Counted from the first letter of the stretch, positions 45,741-56,665 are shown. The stretch is 64,000 bases of DNA from Linnemannia schmuckeri (GCA_029449235.1 JANATG010000001.1:3968001-4032000); one strand, 5' to 3'. The notes: generated by a model from the letters alone, not told the origin. Numbers and translations are program-made.

Positions 45741-46994
45741 TAAGGTGTTGCCCCGTATTGGTGACGTTTGTACAAAAAACAAAAAAACAAAAAAACAAAA
45801 AAACAAAAAAAAAAAAAAAAAAAAAAAAAAGGCTTGTAGTTTATCATTTTGGGGCTTATTTCGAAACACACTAGCCCTCGAGCTGAAGCGTTTGTAAGCC
45901 TTGTGAGGGTAGGCAAGCTTAATTTGCAAGCCTTCCTGTTTGAAAGTAAGCCACGAAATGTCAAGGTTTGAAACCCCCTATTGTACATTGAGCGTTGGTG
46001 AATGATAGGCCGACAGATCTTGCGGACAGTTCCGTCGATAAATCCGAACACTGAGTTGGCAGCATAGTTGCTCTGCTTAGAACACATCTCCTGATATTTT
46101 TCGAGCTGGGCTGGTGTCAGTCTATGGTAGTCCCAAACGAGTAATTGGTCCCAATGGAGCATCACCCACTTAATGAGGTGGTTGACTACTCTTGATATGA
46201 AACTGGAGCTCCTGCGGAAAGTGTACTCCATCCTGTCCAAGCGGGATGAACCGGACAGGCGATAAAGCGCCATACAAAGAGCTGTCATTGAGTCCACACT
46301 GTCACGATTTCTGGTCCTGATCCTGCAGGTATTTCCAAAACAACAAGCACCTCCTCCAGCTGGGGTTGAGTGAACCGAAATTGTTTCTTAAACTCGGCCT
46401 TACTCAGATTGCGTACGTTATAAGAAGAATCGAGAAGAAAGGAGCGACCGGAAATACAAAGCACGTTGGGATCATCTTCTTCATCGTCCAAGTCGGAAGG
46501 TCGTAGAGCTGGATGAGTTGCAGGGCAGCAGCGGTCGAGGCAAAAGCATTGGCGGCCATGATGGGAGTGCATCAAGGAAGAAAAAGAATGGGTGTTGTCT
46601 TTGCTATCTTCCTAGTATAACACATATGGTCGAACTTCTTTCCATGAAATTACTTCTGCAATAGTAAAATAACATAAGCCACATGGCAAAGTATTTTTCA
46701 AGCATATTTGAGTTGCGAAAAACGTCTATTATAACCATTATCATCGATACTAACTAATCTTTCGACGAAATTCCTCAACTACCGCAACATACCTCTTGCT
46801 GTTGGGCGCTCGCTTACGTACGCATTACGAATGAATAATCTCTTCATTATGAATGCATTTATGCGCTTAAATCTGCAGGAAGCAGGAGAAAATCAGGCTA
46901 CGCCACTCATGGGCAAGGGTAGTGACGCAGAATAGAGGCAGAGAATAAGGGCGCGCAGGAGCTACGGGACTAAGGTGAGGAAGAAGGTTATAAG

Positions 46995-47113
46995 CAGAGG
47001 TCTGGTCTGTTGCTGTTTTTGGTTAGTTCCATGTCACTTATGAGTATTTTGTTAAGCAAATCCTCTGTAGCTGACAAGGTCTAACCAAAAACAAACATCA
47101 GGCCAGACCTCTG
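46995..47113. mobile_element. 119-bp palindromic MITE (copy A), hAT-like
   Basis: The ends are inverted repeats beginning CAGAGGTCTGG, extending about 33 bp to TTTTTGGTTAG. Flanks GTTATAAG (46987-46994) and GTTATAAA (47114-47121) match at 7 of 8 bases, consistent with an 8-bp hAT-type duplication. It is too short to code for anything. Confidence 0.75.
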
Positions 47114-49722
47114 GTTATAAAAAAACTAAGTAATAAGGCAGGGTGGTAGAAGAGAAGAAAAAGCATAAGATGCAGTAATAAGGTCAGGCAACATTCAGCT
47201 CAAGAACATGCATGAAACTTTTGAAACTTTGGTATGTCTTCCATGCTAACTTTCGGTTGTATCTCATGGATTATACAGTACAAGCATACAACAAGAGAGT
47301 GCGCTGTAGTAACATATCCTTGATATTATTACCTCCAATACATTAGATTTCTAAAGCAAGCTATCAGAAATGTACATTGCGATGTATCCTTGGCGGTAGT
47401 AATAAGATCCCACAATATGGGTTAATGGTTCCGCTGCAGTACGAATACATGACGACAGTTGATGTATAGATAGCATCTCTGTTAGGCAAGGAAGGTTAAT
47501 AGGACCCCATTCTCCCAATCTATTCCCACACAATGTTACTGTTGATAGCTATCATATGTAATACTTACGTATGAAAATTTTACACTAAGCCCGGCCCACA
47601 GGATGACCTTTATCTGAAGGGTAATGTGAACATCCCGTTATCTACTTGTGGGTTGAATACACTAGCCACCCCTTAAATTCTGAAGCCATGAAACGTAATC
47701 TCAACCACCTTCATTCAAATCACATTAATCCAAATAGATGGTATTGCAATCAACCTTACCTTAGGCAATCACCTTCAGAAGGAATTACACAACGCACAAT
47801 TTTTGGCGTCACTTGAACATATCAAGCCATGAATAAACCGCTTTTAAGATCTCGACAATAACCACAATATCATTGAATGGTAACAGCCGGTAATAGCCGC
47901 TTTCCTATTCGCTCTTCCGCGATTTACCGCATTACCCTGTACTAAACGCTACGCTATGTGAATATGGTAAAACCTTCAAAAATGTCAAGTTTGCATTGCT
48001 TGTCGCTCTGCGAAGAATAATTGCACTGCCATCATCTGTATGATAGTGTAGTATAATCTAAGTTCCCTAATATTATGATGATGCTTGTAATCGACGCTCT
48101 CATACTTCCAAGTATATAATTTGATTCAAAGGACTATATGCGAACGATAAATCTGATGTTATTACAATGCGTGAGGCATATTATGAATACAGAGAACAGC
48201 TTACTTATTAGGAGTGAAAAGCCGCTTGAGTTAAAATATTCGCGTTGGCTGGAATTAACGTTATTAGAGCTAATGAACTATATACACGGTATGATTCAAA
48301 GCTACCAGTCAGTTGTGCGTCGCTCTGACTCATAATGGCTGCAACCAAAGGAATTGAGATCTATTGGCAATAAGCAGTATGGTCTGATATGAAAAATCTA
48401 ATTTACCCACTTTCAATTATAAATCTTCTATAATCTACGAAGTCAATGACGATTTTCCATAATATGTGGAGAAGTATATGCATTACACATTAGAATTTCC
48501 AATTATTTCATGTACTATCAATGGATCGAAAACGACGAAATTATAAACTTTACATCGTGTAAAATAGGTTAAAGGCAAATTTCTATTAAACGGTCGCTTA
48601 CGATCAAAACTCTAGACTTTCCTCTATGTATTGCAATGGAAGTTTAAGAGCGTGGATAAGAAGCACCATCATAATATTAGGGAACTTAGATTATACTACA
48701 CTATCATACAGATGATGGCAGTGCAATTATTCTTCGCAGAGCGACAAGCAATGCAAACTTGACATTTTTGAAGGTTTTACCATATTCACATAGCGTAGCG
48801 TTTAGTACAGGGTAATGCGGTAAATCGCGGAAGAGCGAATAGGAAAGTGGCTATTACCGGCTGTTACCATTCAATGATATTGTGGTTATTGTCGAGATCT
48901 TAAAAGCGGTTTATTCATGGCTTGATATGTTCAAGTGACGCCAAAAGTTGTGCGTTGTGTAATTCCTTCTGAAGGTGATTGCCTAAGGTAAGGTTGATTG
49001 CAATACCATCTATTTGGATTAATGTGATTTGAATGAAGGTGGTTGAGATTACGTTTCATGGCTTCAGAATTTAAGGGGTGGCTAGTGTATTCAACCCACA
49101 AGTAGTTAACGGGATGTTCACATTACCCTTCAGATAAAGGTCATCCTGTGGGCCGGGCTTAGTGTAAAATTTTCATACGTAAGTATTACATATGATAGCT
49201 ATCAACAGTAACATTGTGTGGGAATAGATTGGGAGAATGGGGTCCTATTAACCTTCCTTGCCTAACAGAGATGCTATCTATACATCAACTGTCGTCATGT
49301 ATTCGTACTGCAGCGGTGACTAGGAACCATTAACCCATATTGTGGGATCTTATTACTACCGCCAAGGATACATCGCAATGTACATTTCTGATAGCTTGCT
49401 TTAGAAATCTAATGTATTGGAGGTAATAATATCAAGGATATGTTACTACAGCGCACTCTCTTGTTGTATGCTTGTACTGTATAATCCATGAGATACAACC
49501 GAAAGTTAGCATGGAAGACATACTCAAAGTTTCAAAAGTTTCATGCATGTTCTTGAGCTGAATGTTGCCTGACCTTATTACTGCATCTTATGCTTTTTCT
49601 TCTCTTTCTACCACCCTGCCTTATTACTTAGTTTTTTTATAACCAGAGGTCTGGCCTGATGTTTGTTTTTGGTTAGACCTTGTCAGCTACAGAGGATTTG
49701 CTTAACAAAATACTCATAATTG
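47036..49722. repeat. Giant inverted repeat: two ~1.05-kb arms around a ~0.57-kb spacer
   Basis: Left arm about 47036-48090 and right arm about 48655-49722 are reverse complements with only scattered mismatches and one ~7-bp indel (near 47,430 / 49,318), roughly 98-99% identical by eye. Arms share long stretches around TACCGCATTACCCTGTACTA and GGATGACCTTTATCTGAAGG. No coding capacity is seen in the arms or spacer. The left arm begins inside MITE copy A, and the right arm ends in a partial inverted copy of the same MITE (49644-49722). Confidence 0.9.
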
Positions 49723-49871
49723 ACAAGGAAAGGGTCAGCGATATTTTAATGTATTATGCTGAGTGGAAAAAGAACTCAAAAAATGCACAATATTTTGCGC
49801 TTCTCTTAGGCGTCTTAGCCATCTTAATTTGGCATAATTTTATGGATGGTGCCACGTTTGCTTCTTCCTAG

Positions 49872-49989
49872 CAGAGGTCTGGTCTGTTGCTGTTTTTGGT
49901 TAGCTCTTGTCAATTATGAGTATGGTGTTAAGCAAATCCTCTGTAGCTGACAAGGTCTAACCAAAAACAAACATCAGGCCAGACCTCTG
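49872..49989. mobile_element. 118-bp palindromic MITE (copy B), hAT-like
   Basis: Same family and orientation as 46995-47113, with CAGAGGTCTGG ends. Flanks CTTCCTAG (49864-49871) and CTTCCTTG (49990-49997) match at 7 of 8 bases. Internal sequence differs from copy A at several positions, so the two are separate insertions. Confidence 0.75.
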
Positions 49990-50079
49990 CTTCCTTGTCA
50001 TCACGGGCCGTCCAGATCCCGGATTTTTGCAAGAATGGTTTTCTGCCTTTGTGAATTGAACGCGTCACGGATTTGATTA

Positions 50080-50715
50080 TATGTCACGTGATCTTCTTCT
50101 GTCAGGATTCGCGCCTTCCCCTTAAGCAGGTCCTCCTGTAGCCTATCGTGGCGCCTTCCCCTAAGCCACCATCGCGACCCTAGGATTCAATCTCTTATAC
50201 TGATGGAATCTCGTCTAGTAGCCCAAGCTCTCAAGGTACCTACGCCCCATCGGTCGGTCTCAGCCCCTTCCCTGAGTAGCTCTCGACCCGGTTGCCTTTC
50301 CGCCGCGGTCACTGACTCGAGTCCCAGGTCCGGGTCCCCTCACCAGTATAAATAGTCCTCCTAGCTAAATAGTCATATTCAGTTCCTTCCCAGTCCTCAC
50401 TCCTAAATATATACTGTATATCATTTTTCCCATATACTTTCTCTCTCTATTCTTGATGCCCATCTTCCGCTGGACATTTATCTATTTAGCCCTCCTCTAC
50501 TCACTCTACCTCCTGGAGCTCTCTATCCTAGGGCTTCCTCCTTCTTCCCCTCTATCTTCTTCTGGTTGTACCCTTGATCGCTCGTGCTGCATTTTTCCCA
50601 ATGACAGTCACCCGATTCGCCCTCCAACCGAACACTTCATCCTGACGCGACTCTGGACTAGGACACCCCTGCAGTATATGTATCCTTCTATCTTCTTAGT
50701 TCTAGGCTGGTATCC
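50080..50715 (+). repeat. Possible LTR fragment of a retrotransposon
   Basis: The segment starts TGTCACGTGATC and has a clear TATAAATAG box at 50347-50355 followed by CT-rich leader sequence. It ends shortly before TGGTATCCGTAAAGAGC (50708-50724), which resembles a tRNA primer-binding site. A proline/serine-rich open frame (50728-51192) follows but has no recognisable gag motif. No second LTR or pol sequence is visible. Confidence 0.3.
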
Positions 50716-51431
50716 GTAAAGAGCTACATGTCCAGACCCATCAGTCCTCAGCAACCTTTTACTTCCTATCCCTTTTGGCCCTTTGCCATCTGCCTCAATT
50801 CATCTGCCATCTGCATTTTCCCATTCCGGCTTTCTATGCAACAGTCCAGATCTACCCCATCTTGTTCTCCATCCCGTCCTAGTGTATATAGACCCCCGTC
50901 CTCTGTTGTTCCCCAGTCTGCAACAAATCATTTACACCTGTCTCCTGCACCTTCTTTACATCTGTACACTAACACTACGCCTAAAAATAAAACAATTAAA
51001 GCAATATCCACCCTTTTACGCTTGCCCGATTCGTCGCACATGGTGCAACAGTCATATGGTCTTTCTTCACCCCTCCCACCGTCAATGAGTAAACAGGGTT
51101 TCTCAAACGCTCTTGGAGTATTTCTACTCACAACCCTCAAAAGTCGCGGATGCGAGCATCCGCTCGGTAGAAAAGTTAAGGACGGCGTATGATGTGGAAA
51201 AGGAAGACAAACAAGGTGCGAGGTTGTTCGGAGCACAACTATTATGCACTAGAAATCTTTACAAGAGAGGGCCTGGTTGCTGTGCAAGTCGCTGCCAACC
51301 AGTACATAACGCGCTAAAAATGATGCAGCTGACGTTTTAGATCGTTTTTGTGATATAGCCGAACTTTTGTAGTAAGAAATTTTTTTGTGATGGCTGAAAT
51401 ATGTTATTTCTCTGCAGGTCATGCTTCTATC

Positions 51432-52084
51432 CAGGGTCACAACGGAACATTTTAGTACTCTCTCATTTTCAATTTACATTGAAGCGGTTTTCAAAACCCG
51501 CGTAAACGGAATCGCAAACCCGCACAAACGGAAACGAGAAAACGTTGCGACGGAAAAAAATGCGTTGCAACGGAATTTTAGTTTCGTCGACATAGGCACC
51601 AGACCACATTTTGTCGACCATGCCAGGCTTGCAGGGCACACACTCACGCCTCCAACATATACAGTGCAGAGACACACCAACATGCATATAGAGACACACA
51701 CTTCCAGTATACACACAACGACACAGCGGGCGTTTACACACAGAGACAGACATGCACATAGAGACACACTCGTCCAACATATCCAACATACATACAAACT
51801 GTCAGAGGCACAACAAAGCACATATACACTCACACTCACACTCACACTTACACTTATACACACACACATACACACACACACTCACACACTCACTCACTCA
51901 CTCACTTACACCTACACACACGCATCTGCTCTCACGCTGTAGTCCCCACTCGAATGTTGCTCGTTTTATTTTCCCTTCTCCCTATCTGCCTCCATCTGCA
52001 AGGCCGTCTCGAGTCAGAAAAGAAAGGCTACTTTGCATGTGGGATACATGTTGCCAGAGGCGTAGCACAAAAAGTGGACTGGTG
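51432..52084 (+). repeat. Left TIR of the hAT element
   Basis: Matches the reverse complement of 56926-57579. It includes a CACT/CACA-rich simple repeat (about 51827-51925) and ends in AAAAAGTGGACTGGTG. Confidence 0.93.
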
Positions 52085-52215
52085 TCTATGTCAGCATGTA
52101 TCCTATGCACAGTCTCCCTTCTTTGTGACTTTGAATATTGTTGCTCAAAAGGCGAATGGAAAAGAAAAGGAAGGACAATGTCTCTTTCCTCTCAAAGCTC
52201 TCCCTGACCTCAATC

Positions 52216-52737
52216 ATGAGCCTCTATCCTCATCCCGATATTCAGCCCACTGTCGCTCACGACGCAATCTCGACTGAACAAGGCATCCTGGAGCTTGGTC
52301 AAGAAGTGCACGCTACGACCCTACAAGAGACGGTAGAGATAGACCACATCCCTGGAGAACAAGAACTGCACCAGCTGTGGGCGGACCTCTGTCAGTCCAC
52401 ACCCTTCGGCGTCTTACCTGCGCCTGCCGATTGTCCTCTCCCGACCCCCTTGGACTTGATTCCCATTCGTAGGATGCATGGTGACCGAGTCCGCAGCCTG
52501 TGGAGGCCTTTTTTCCAAAGGACCCTCAACAGCGAATCGGTTCATTACCAACCTCTTCTCCGTCCCCATAACCAACAAGTCTGTCAATGCCAGTACAGTG
52601 TCCTTAGTTCAGTGCAACTGCGGATGACCCACATCGTCAATAACCACTCTGATGAGTATCATGCCCTTGTGAACTTTCTACAACTGAGTTCTGCTCTTCA
52701 TCTGAATGAATACCCTCAAGTGCTTCCTCTTCAATAA
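52216..52737 (+). CDS. Small hAT-borne ORF resembling the transposase N-terminus (BED-like)
   Basis: A 173-aa frame from ATG 52216, uninterrupted, on the strand opposite the transposase. Its middle L-W-A-D-L-C-Q-S-T-P-F-G-V-L-P resembles the transposase's I-W-K-E-L-C-S-T-L-P-L-G-T-V-P. Both then have a basic I-P/V-P-I linker and W/Y-x-F-F-x-R. Near the end, C-Q-C...S-S-V-Q-L-R-M-T-H-I-V-N-N-H matches the transposase's G-S-S-Q-L-R-M-N-H-I, a BED zinc-finger-like pattern. It thus looks like a stand-alone DNA-binding module without a catalytic domain. Function (repressor, accessory factor or gene fragment) is unknown. A further in-frame upstream ATG (52138) is possible. Confidence 0.6.
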   Translation: MSLYPHPDIQPTVAHDAISTEQGILELGQEVHATTLQETVEIDHIPGEQELHQLWADLCQSTPFGVLPAPADCPLPTPLDLIPIRRMHGDRVRSLWRPFFQRTLNSESVHYQPLLRPHNQQVCQCQYSVLSSVQLRMTHIVNNHSDEYHALVNFLQLSSALHLNEYPQVLPLQ

Positions 52738-53277
52738 ACGATCATATCTGTTCTGATAACAAATTCCTCTGCTTGTGATTAATGTATTTTTTTTTGCGCA
52801 TACCCTAAGTCCTTCATCTAATGTTACCTCAAGTGGCTCAAGAACCTTCGTTGGCCCATCAGCGACGACAATGGGAAAAATTGAAGTGCATATTAGGAGT
52901 CAAATAAAGTGATAGGCTAGCGTAAACTTTTCGTTCTTTTAAATGGCAAGCTCATCCCAACGAAGAGGGTTCGGGCGGCAAAGTAGCAAATGAACTCATC
53001 CTCGCTAATTCTTTTTTTTGTTTGAGAGTCGCCTATTTTATAAGAACATGAAAAGGAGAGTGAAAAAGTAAAACAAAGATATGCTGGTTTGAAAAAAAAA
53101 GTAAAAAAATGAGGAAAGGATAGAAAAGGCTATTAGTAAAGAGTGTTTGAGCAAAGGGTCAGGAGAGAAGATGTGGGTGTATGTTGCGGATACATTATTC
53201 TGGTGTAGCTATTAGCGGTGATTCGATTGTTGTTGGTGCTGGCGTATTTTCGTCTGTTGATAGTGGGTGTGGTGGTG

Positions 53278-56207
53278 CTAGTGGTGCTTTTCCCGCTGAT
53301 ACTTGTTTTGTATACGAATCCAAGAATTTTTCATAGCTGTTGTGCATGAGCATGTTGAAAAGTTGTGATGCGTCAGGTTGATTTTTTTGACGGGCAAAAG
53401 CAGACCCGCTTTGCTGAAGAGTCGTTCGCTTTCAGAAGATGTTGCTTGCACGGCGAGGTAGGCACTGGCAAGTTGTGACACCATTGGAAACGTGCCTTCC
53501 ATATCGCGCCAGTAATTCTGAGGACTGTCCAAAGCCGTGGCGTAGGCCTTAGGGTCACCGGTAACTGTGTCGAAATATTCCTGGAACTCTGCTCTCGCCA
53601 TTGTTCGAGGCGTCCTGGTGTTGTTGGGTTTGGAATAGTGAATGTTTTTCCAGGAGTGCGGTTTTGTTTTGGAAGGTGTAGCTGGCTCCGAAGGGGTTTT
53701 CGCCTCGATCTTCAATGCCAGCTCCAACAAGGCTGACAGCGCAAGATCCTTGGCCTTGATCAGATGCGGGGAATCACCGTCAAAAAAAAACAAAGTCGAA
53801 GCATCCGGGATTGAGGAACATCGCCACCACAAATCTGGCCACGACCTGGTCCGTGAGGTCCTTATGCAGGTCTCGGGTTGGCTTGGTGGCCTGTGGTCTG
53901 AGAGGGGGAGTGAGCGCATATCCATGAACCTTGGATAGACAGACGAAATTGTTGGATACTTTGAGCCGCCAAGGGAATGAGTGAGAGCCGCCGCTGGCTA
54001 AAGAAGCTCGCACACATCGTTGAGCTCGGAAAGGCCTTGAAAATCGAGCAGATGGTTCTTTACCGCCTTGGCCTTATCTGCATCGACTTTGACCGAGGAC
54101 CCACTGACAACATCAACGGCAGATTCTATTTCGTTGGAGAGCTTATAGATTCTGGCCCCCATGGTGATTCGACTGTTCCATCGTGTTTCGTTCAACTTGA
54201 CTAGCTTGTACACCTTTTCATTGCCGTGTGACTTCTGTTCCTGTTCCAAGGCCTTCTTTGCCGCACCGCAACCGCCGAAAAACTGAACGATCTGCTCACA
54301 CTTCTTTAGCAGATTAGTCGCAGAATCCGGCTCTTTCTTTCCTTTGCCTAGCGCCGTGTTGATACACAACTGGATCGAGTGTGCAGCACAGTGTATCCAT
54401 GAAACCTTTCGTTCCAGTGGGTCCTGTCTCTCCCTGGAAAGTCCCACACATTTCTTCATATTGGAGGCTCCGTCGGTGGTGATAGAGAGCAGCTTTCCCT
54501 GAAGACGTCATTCAGTAACAATTTTCTCTATGAAAAAAAAGTTACTATTTCATGTCAATGTAGTAGCAGATAAAATGGCGATAAACATAAAAAAGAAGCA
54601 AAATCAAACAAAAAGCAATATCTTACCCAGCTCATCACAAAGATATTCTGCACACTGCGACTGTTCCATTGGAGTCATACCAATCGCAAGCGTCCTCATT
54701 TGAAAGTCGGTTCCCATGAAGTGGAGTGTTACCCCGAGAAACTTCCTGTCTCCAGTGCTGTTGCTTCACGTATCCATTGTTAGAGCGCCTCGATACATGG
54801 TCTCCTCGAGGTGAGTGACCATGGCCATTTTCCAGTTGCTGACTCGTTCGCTGAGATTCCTTTGCAAAGTAGAGGTTCCTGGGATACTGAGCGAGGGGTT
54901 GGCGAGGGCGATCATGTCTCGAAAAACAGACGAGAAAAGAGCAGCTAAGCTGACGCCTTCTCTGGTGATGAGAGAGAGGAGAAACCTGACAATTCTGCCC
55001 TGCTCTGTCTCTGTGGGTTTTTGAAGAGCCCCCAGAACATCCGCTCGCACGCCATCGTACTCTACTTGGGGGTTTGTTATATTTCTGAGGTGTTGTTGCC
55101 ACCGATTTGCGTTATTTTTGGACGCAATCATCATCTGAAGGCCGCGGAAATCCATTAGCGCTTGACGGATCTCGTCATAAGCCTCCTCGATATGGTTCAT
55201 ACGCAACTGTGAGCTGCCATGGTAGGCGAGCTTATGCCCACAAGGCTCATGCACCATGATCTCTCTTCTTCAACTCTTTTGGTTTTGAATGCGAGAACCT
55301 GGCATGTAACGCCGTTATAGCCGACCTTCCTGAAGAAGAATCCGTACAGGCTGCGTTTCTGCGTCGACTTTTTGATCGGGACGGATGCGAGGTGCTTCAG
55401 CTCCTTCGGAGCATGGTCAAGGCACTGCTGCGTGGTCGGGACGGTGCCAAGAGGAAGAGTACTGCAAAGCTCCTTCCAAATCATATCGTGGGCGACATGT
55501 CGTGAAGGGCTTTGAAAGTTGGCTGCTGAAGGCGACAAAACAGTAAGCGGGAGAGTCGAGCGGCTTGGTGTTCTCTGTCCAACAGAGAACGCTGGTGATG
55601 ACAGAGCCAAGGATTGGGCTGGGGTTCCACTGGCTAAGGATGGTGACGGGGATGATAGGAGCTGCGTGGATCGTTGTCGATGGGGCTTGGCTCCTGAGTC
55701 CCGCAAGATTTGCTTGTTCTCATACATGGCAACCTTCTGACGAGGAAAGAAGGGTACTCCAGCTGAACCAGGAACTTCGTCTTGCATTATATCTCTGAGG
55801 TTGGGTTCAGACGTCATTCGTGGAAAAGACACCGGCTTGTTGATTAACTTACCCCCATTTCCTGTTTGCGACTGGGCCGGCGTAATGCTTCCAGCGGGGC
55901 GACGAGCTGGCGTCCTTGACCGACTGGAACGAGGAGCTGGCGTCTGCGGAACAGCGAAGGTGAAGAGATCATCCGACAAGGTTGATTCATGCGCTGATGT
56001 CATCTGGTCGACTGCTGAAAGGGTAGAGGTCGAAGAGATTATCTCTCCCATCGGAAATGTCGGTGACTCCTGGTTACCAAGGAAGGGCTTCTCCCGAGTT
56101 GGTCGTTCGGACGGATGAGCATCACCCCTCGAGGTTGTAGCTGTTGAGTTGCTGCTGCCCGATGCCGCTCGGTTCGATATCTCCATGTCGCTGTCGTTCG
56201 CGCTCAT
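53278..56207 (-). pseudogene. hAT transposase, disabled by stops and frameshifts
   Basis: Read from ATG 56207. A S/T/P-rich N-terminus leads to a BED-like region (H-E-P-C-G-H-K-L-A-Y, S-S-Q-L-R-M-N-H-I). The catalytic core follows: A-L-T-M-D-T (first D), an intron with GTAAGA donor near 54625, I-T-T-D-G-A-S-N-M-K-K (second D), H-C-A-A-H-S-I-Q-L-C and L-N-E-T-R-W-N-S-R. The C-terminal dimerisation segment is A-T-S-S-E-S-E-R-L-F-S-K-A-G. Lesions: a frameshift near 55,260, TGA at 54768-54766 where tryptophan is expected after M-D-T, TAG at 54000-53998 before P-A-A-A-L-T-H-S, and shifts near 53,935 and in the 53,785 homopolymer. Both nonsense codons are one transition from a sense codon (TGG, CAG). 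Confidence 0.85.
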
Positions 56208-56407
56208 GATGCTGTCAATCGGCCGTTTCTCCAGACGACATACAGCCTTGGCAGCAGCCTAGTAAGGGTAACAGTGCTGTGTCACCAGTAGTAAGACTGG
56301 AGCGATGAATGCACACTGCAGTAACGAAATCTGTTACATGTACTTACTGATAATTGCAGGCTCGGGGACGACTGAGTTTCTACCATGCCGCCACGCGCTA
56401 ACACACG

Positions 56408-56665
56408 TCAATGTTCCCTGACGGTCCATAAAAAATCCTCGTCCTCCGGGACATCACTATGGTAATTATCATCGTTGTCGATAGTTCCCACTTTCTCGGG
56501 ATCGTAAGAGCTGATAAGGCTGCTCAATCCTGGTTCCTTTTCCTCTTCCACCTCAATATTCTCGTCTTCCTCATCCCACTCCTCCTCTTCTTCTTCGACG
56601 TCGTTATCTAAGTTGTCAAAGTCGCTATTCTCCAGGGGGTCGTACTCGTCTCCGCGGTTGGTAGT
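56408..56665 (-). CDS. Short acidic ORF inside the hAT element, unknown
   Basis: An 85-aa frame from ATG 56665, more than 40% D/E, with no recognisable motif. It lies upstream of the transposase on the same strand and could be a 5' exon of it; I see no convincing splice pair joining them. Confidence 0.25.
   Translation of the reverse strand, partial: TTNRGDEYDPLENSDFDNLDNDVEEEEEEWDEEDENIEVEEEKEPGLSSLISSYDPEKVGTIDNDDNYHSDVPEDEDFLWTVREH

Larger units (their letters stand above)
42841..45979. mobile_element. Nested PIF/Harbinger transposon, apparently intact
   Basis: 3,139 bp. Both ends share GGGGGTTTCAAACCTTGAC plus ATTT in inverted orientation (23 bp), preceded by one mismatched terminal base (T versus A). 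ATT is duplicated at 42838-42840 and 45980-45982. Closing the gap between the two ATT copies restores the host transposase motif M-Y-N-G-H-K, which proves the insertion and its exact ends. It carries ORF1 (+) and transposase (-) transcribed convergently, with stops 3 bp apart. Confidence 0.92.
42317..46575 (-). pseudogene. Outer Harbinger transposase, interrupted by the nested element
   Basis: 5' part 46575-45983 and 3' part 42837-42317 are separated by the nested element (42841-45979). The 5' part carries F-R-F-T-Q-P-Q-L-E-E, N-R-D-S-V-D-S-M-T-A-L-C and F-G-F-I-D-G-T-V-R-K (first catalytic D). The break falls within the family M-Y-N-G-H-K motif: M-Y-N on the right side, N-G-H-K on the left. 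The 3' part has K-Y-Q-A-V-V-A-P-D-G, S-T-H-D-N-T-I-Y (second D) and V-I-E-W-A-F-G-Q-I (E). There are additional frameshifts near 46,310 (before I-R-T-R-N-R-D) and near 42,780. The gene is dead. Confidence 0.85.
40746..46727. mobile_element. Outer PIF/Harbinger transposon, split by a second Harbinger
   Basis: Ends share AGACGTTTTTCGCAACTCAA in inverted orientation (40746 onward and up to 46727), with imperfect similarity for about 40 bp. ATT at 40743-40745 and at 46728-46730 is a 3-bp target duplication, as expected for Harbinger. It holds a plus-strand DNA-binding-type ORF and a minus-strand transposase, the standard two-gene layout. Removing the nested element leaves about 2.84 kb. The transposase frame is damaged beyond the insertion itself. 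Confidence 0.85.

Noticed and set aside
47036..49722. Palindrome as a CRISPR array or rDNA-type origin
   Set aside because: There are no short direct repeats with spacers and no rRNA or known origin motif; the structure is a single long inverted repeat.
49680..49871. 63-aa frame between the palindrome and MITE copy B as a gene
   Set aside because: It starts inside the partial MITE and has no recognisable domain; a hydrophobic stretch alone is weak evidence.
50200..50345. tRNA-like sequence near GACTCGAGTCCCAGGTCCGGG
   Set aside because: No cloverleaf with an acceptor stem and B-box could be formed.
51469..51942. Frames encoding Cys/Val/Ser- or Thr/His-rich proteins in the hAT TIRs
   Set aside because: They come from CACT/CACA simple repeats and recur, inverted, in the other TIR; not genes.
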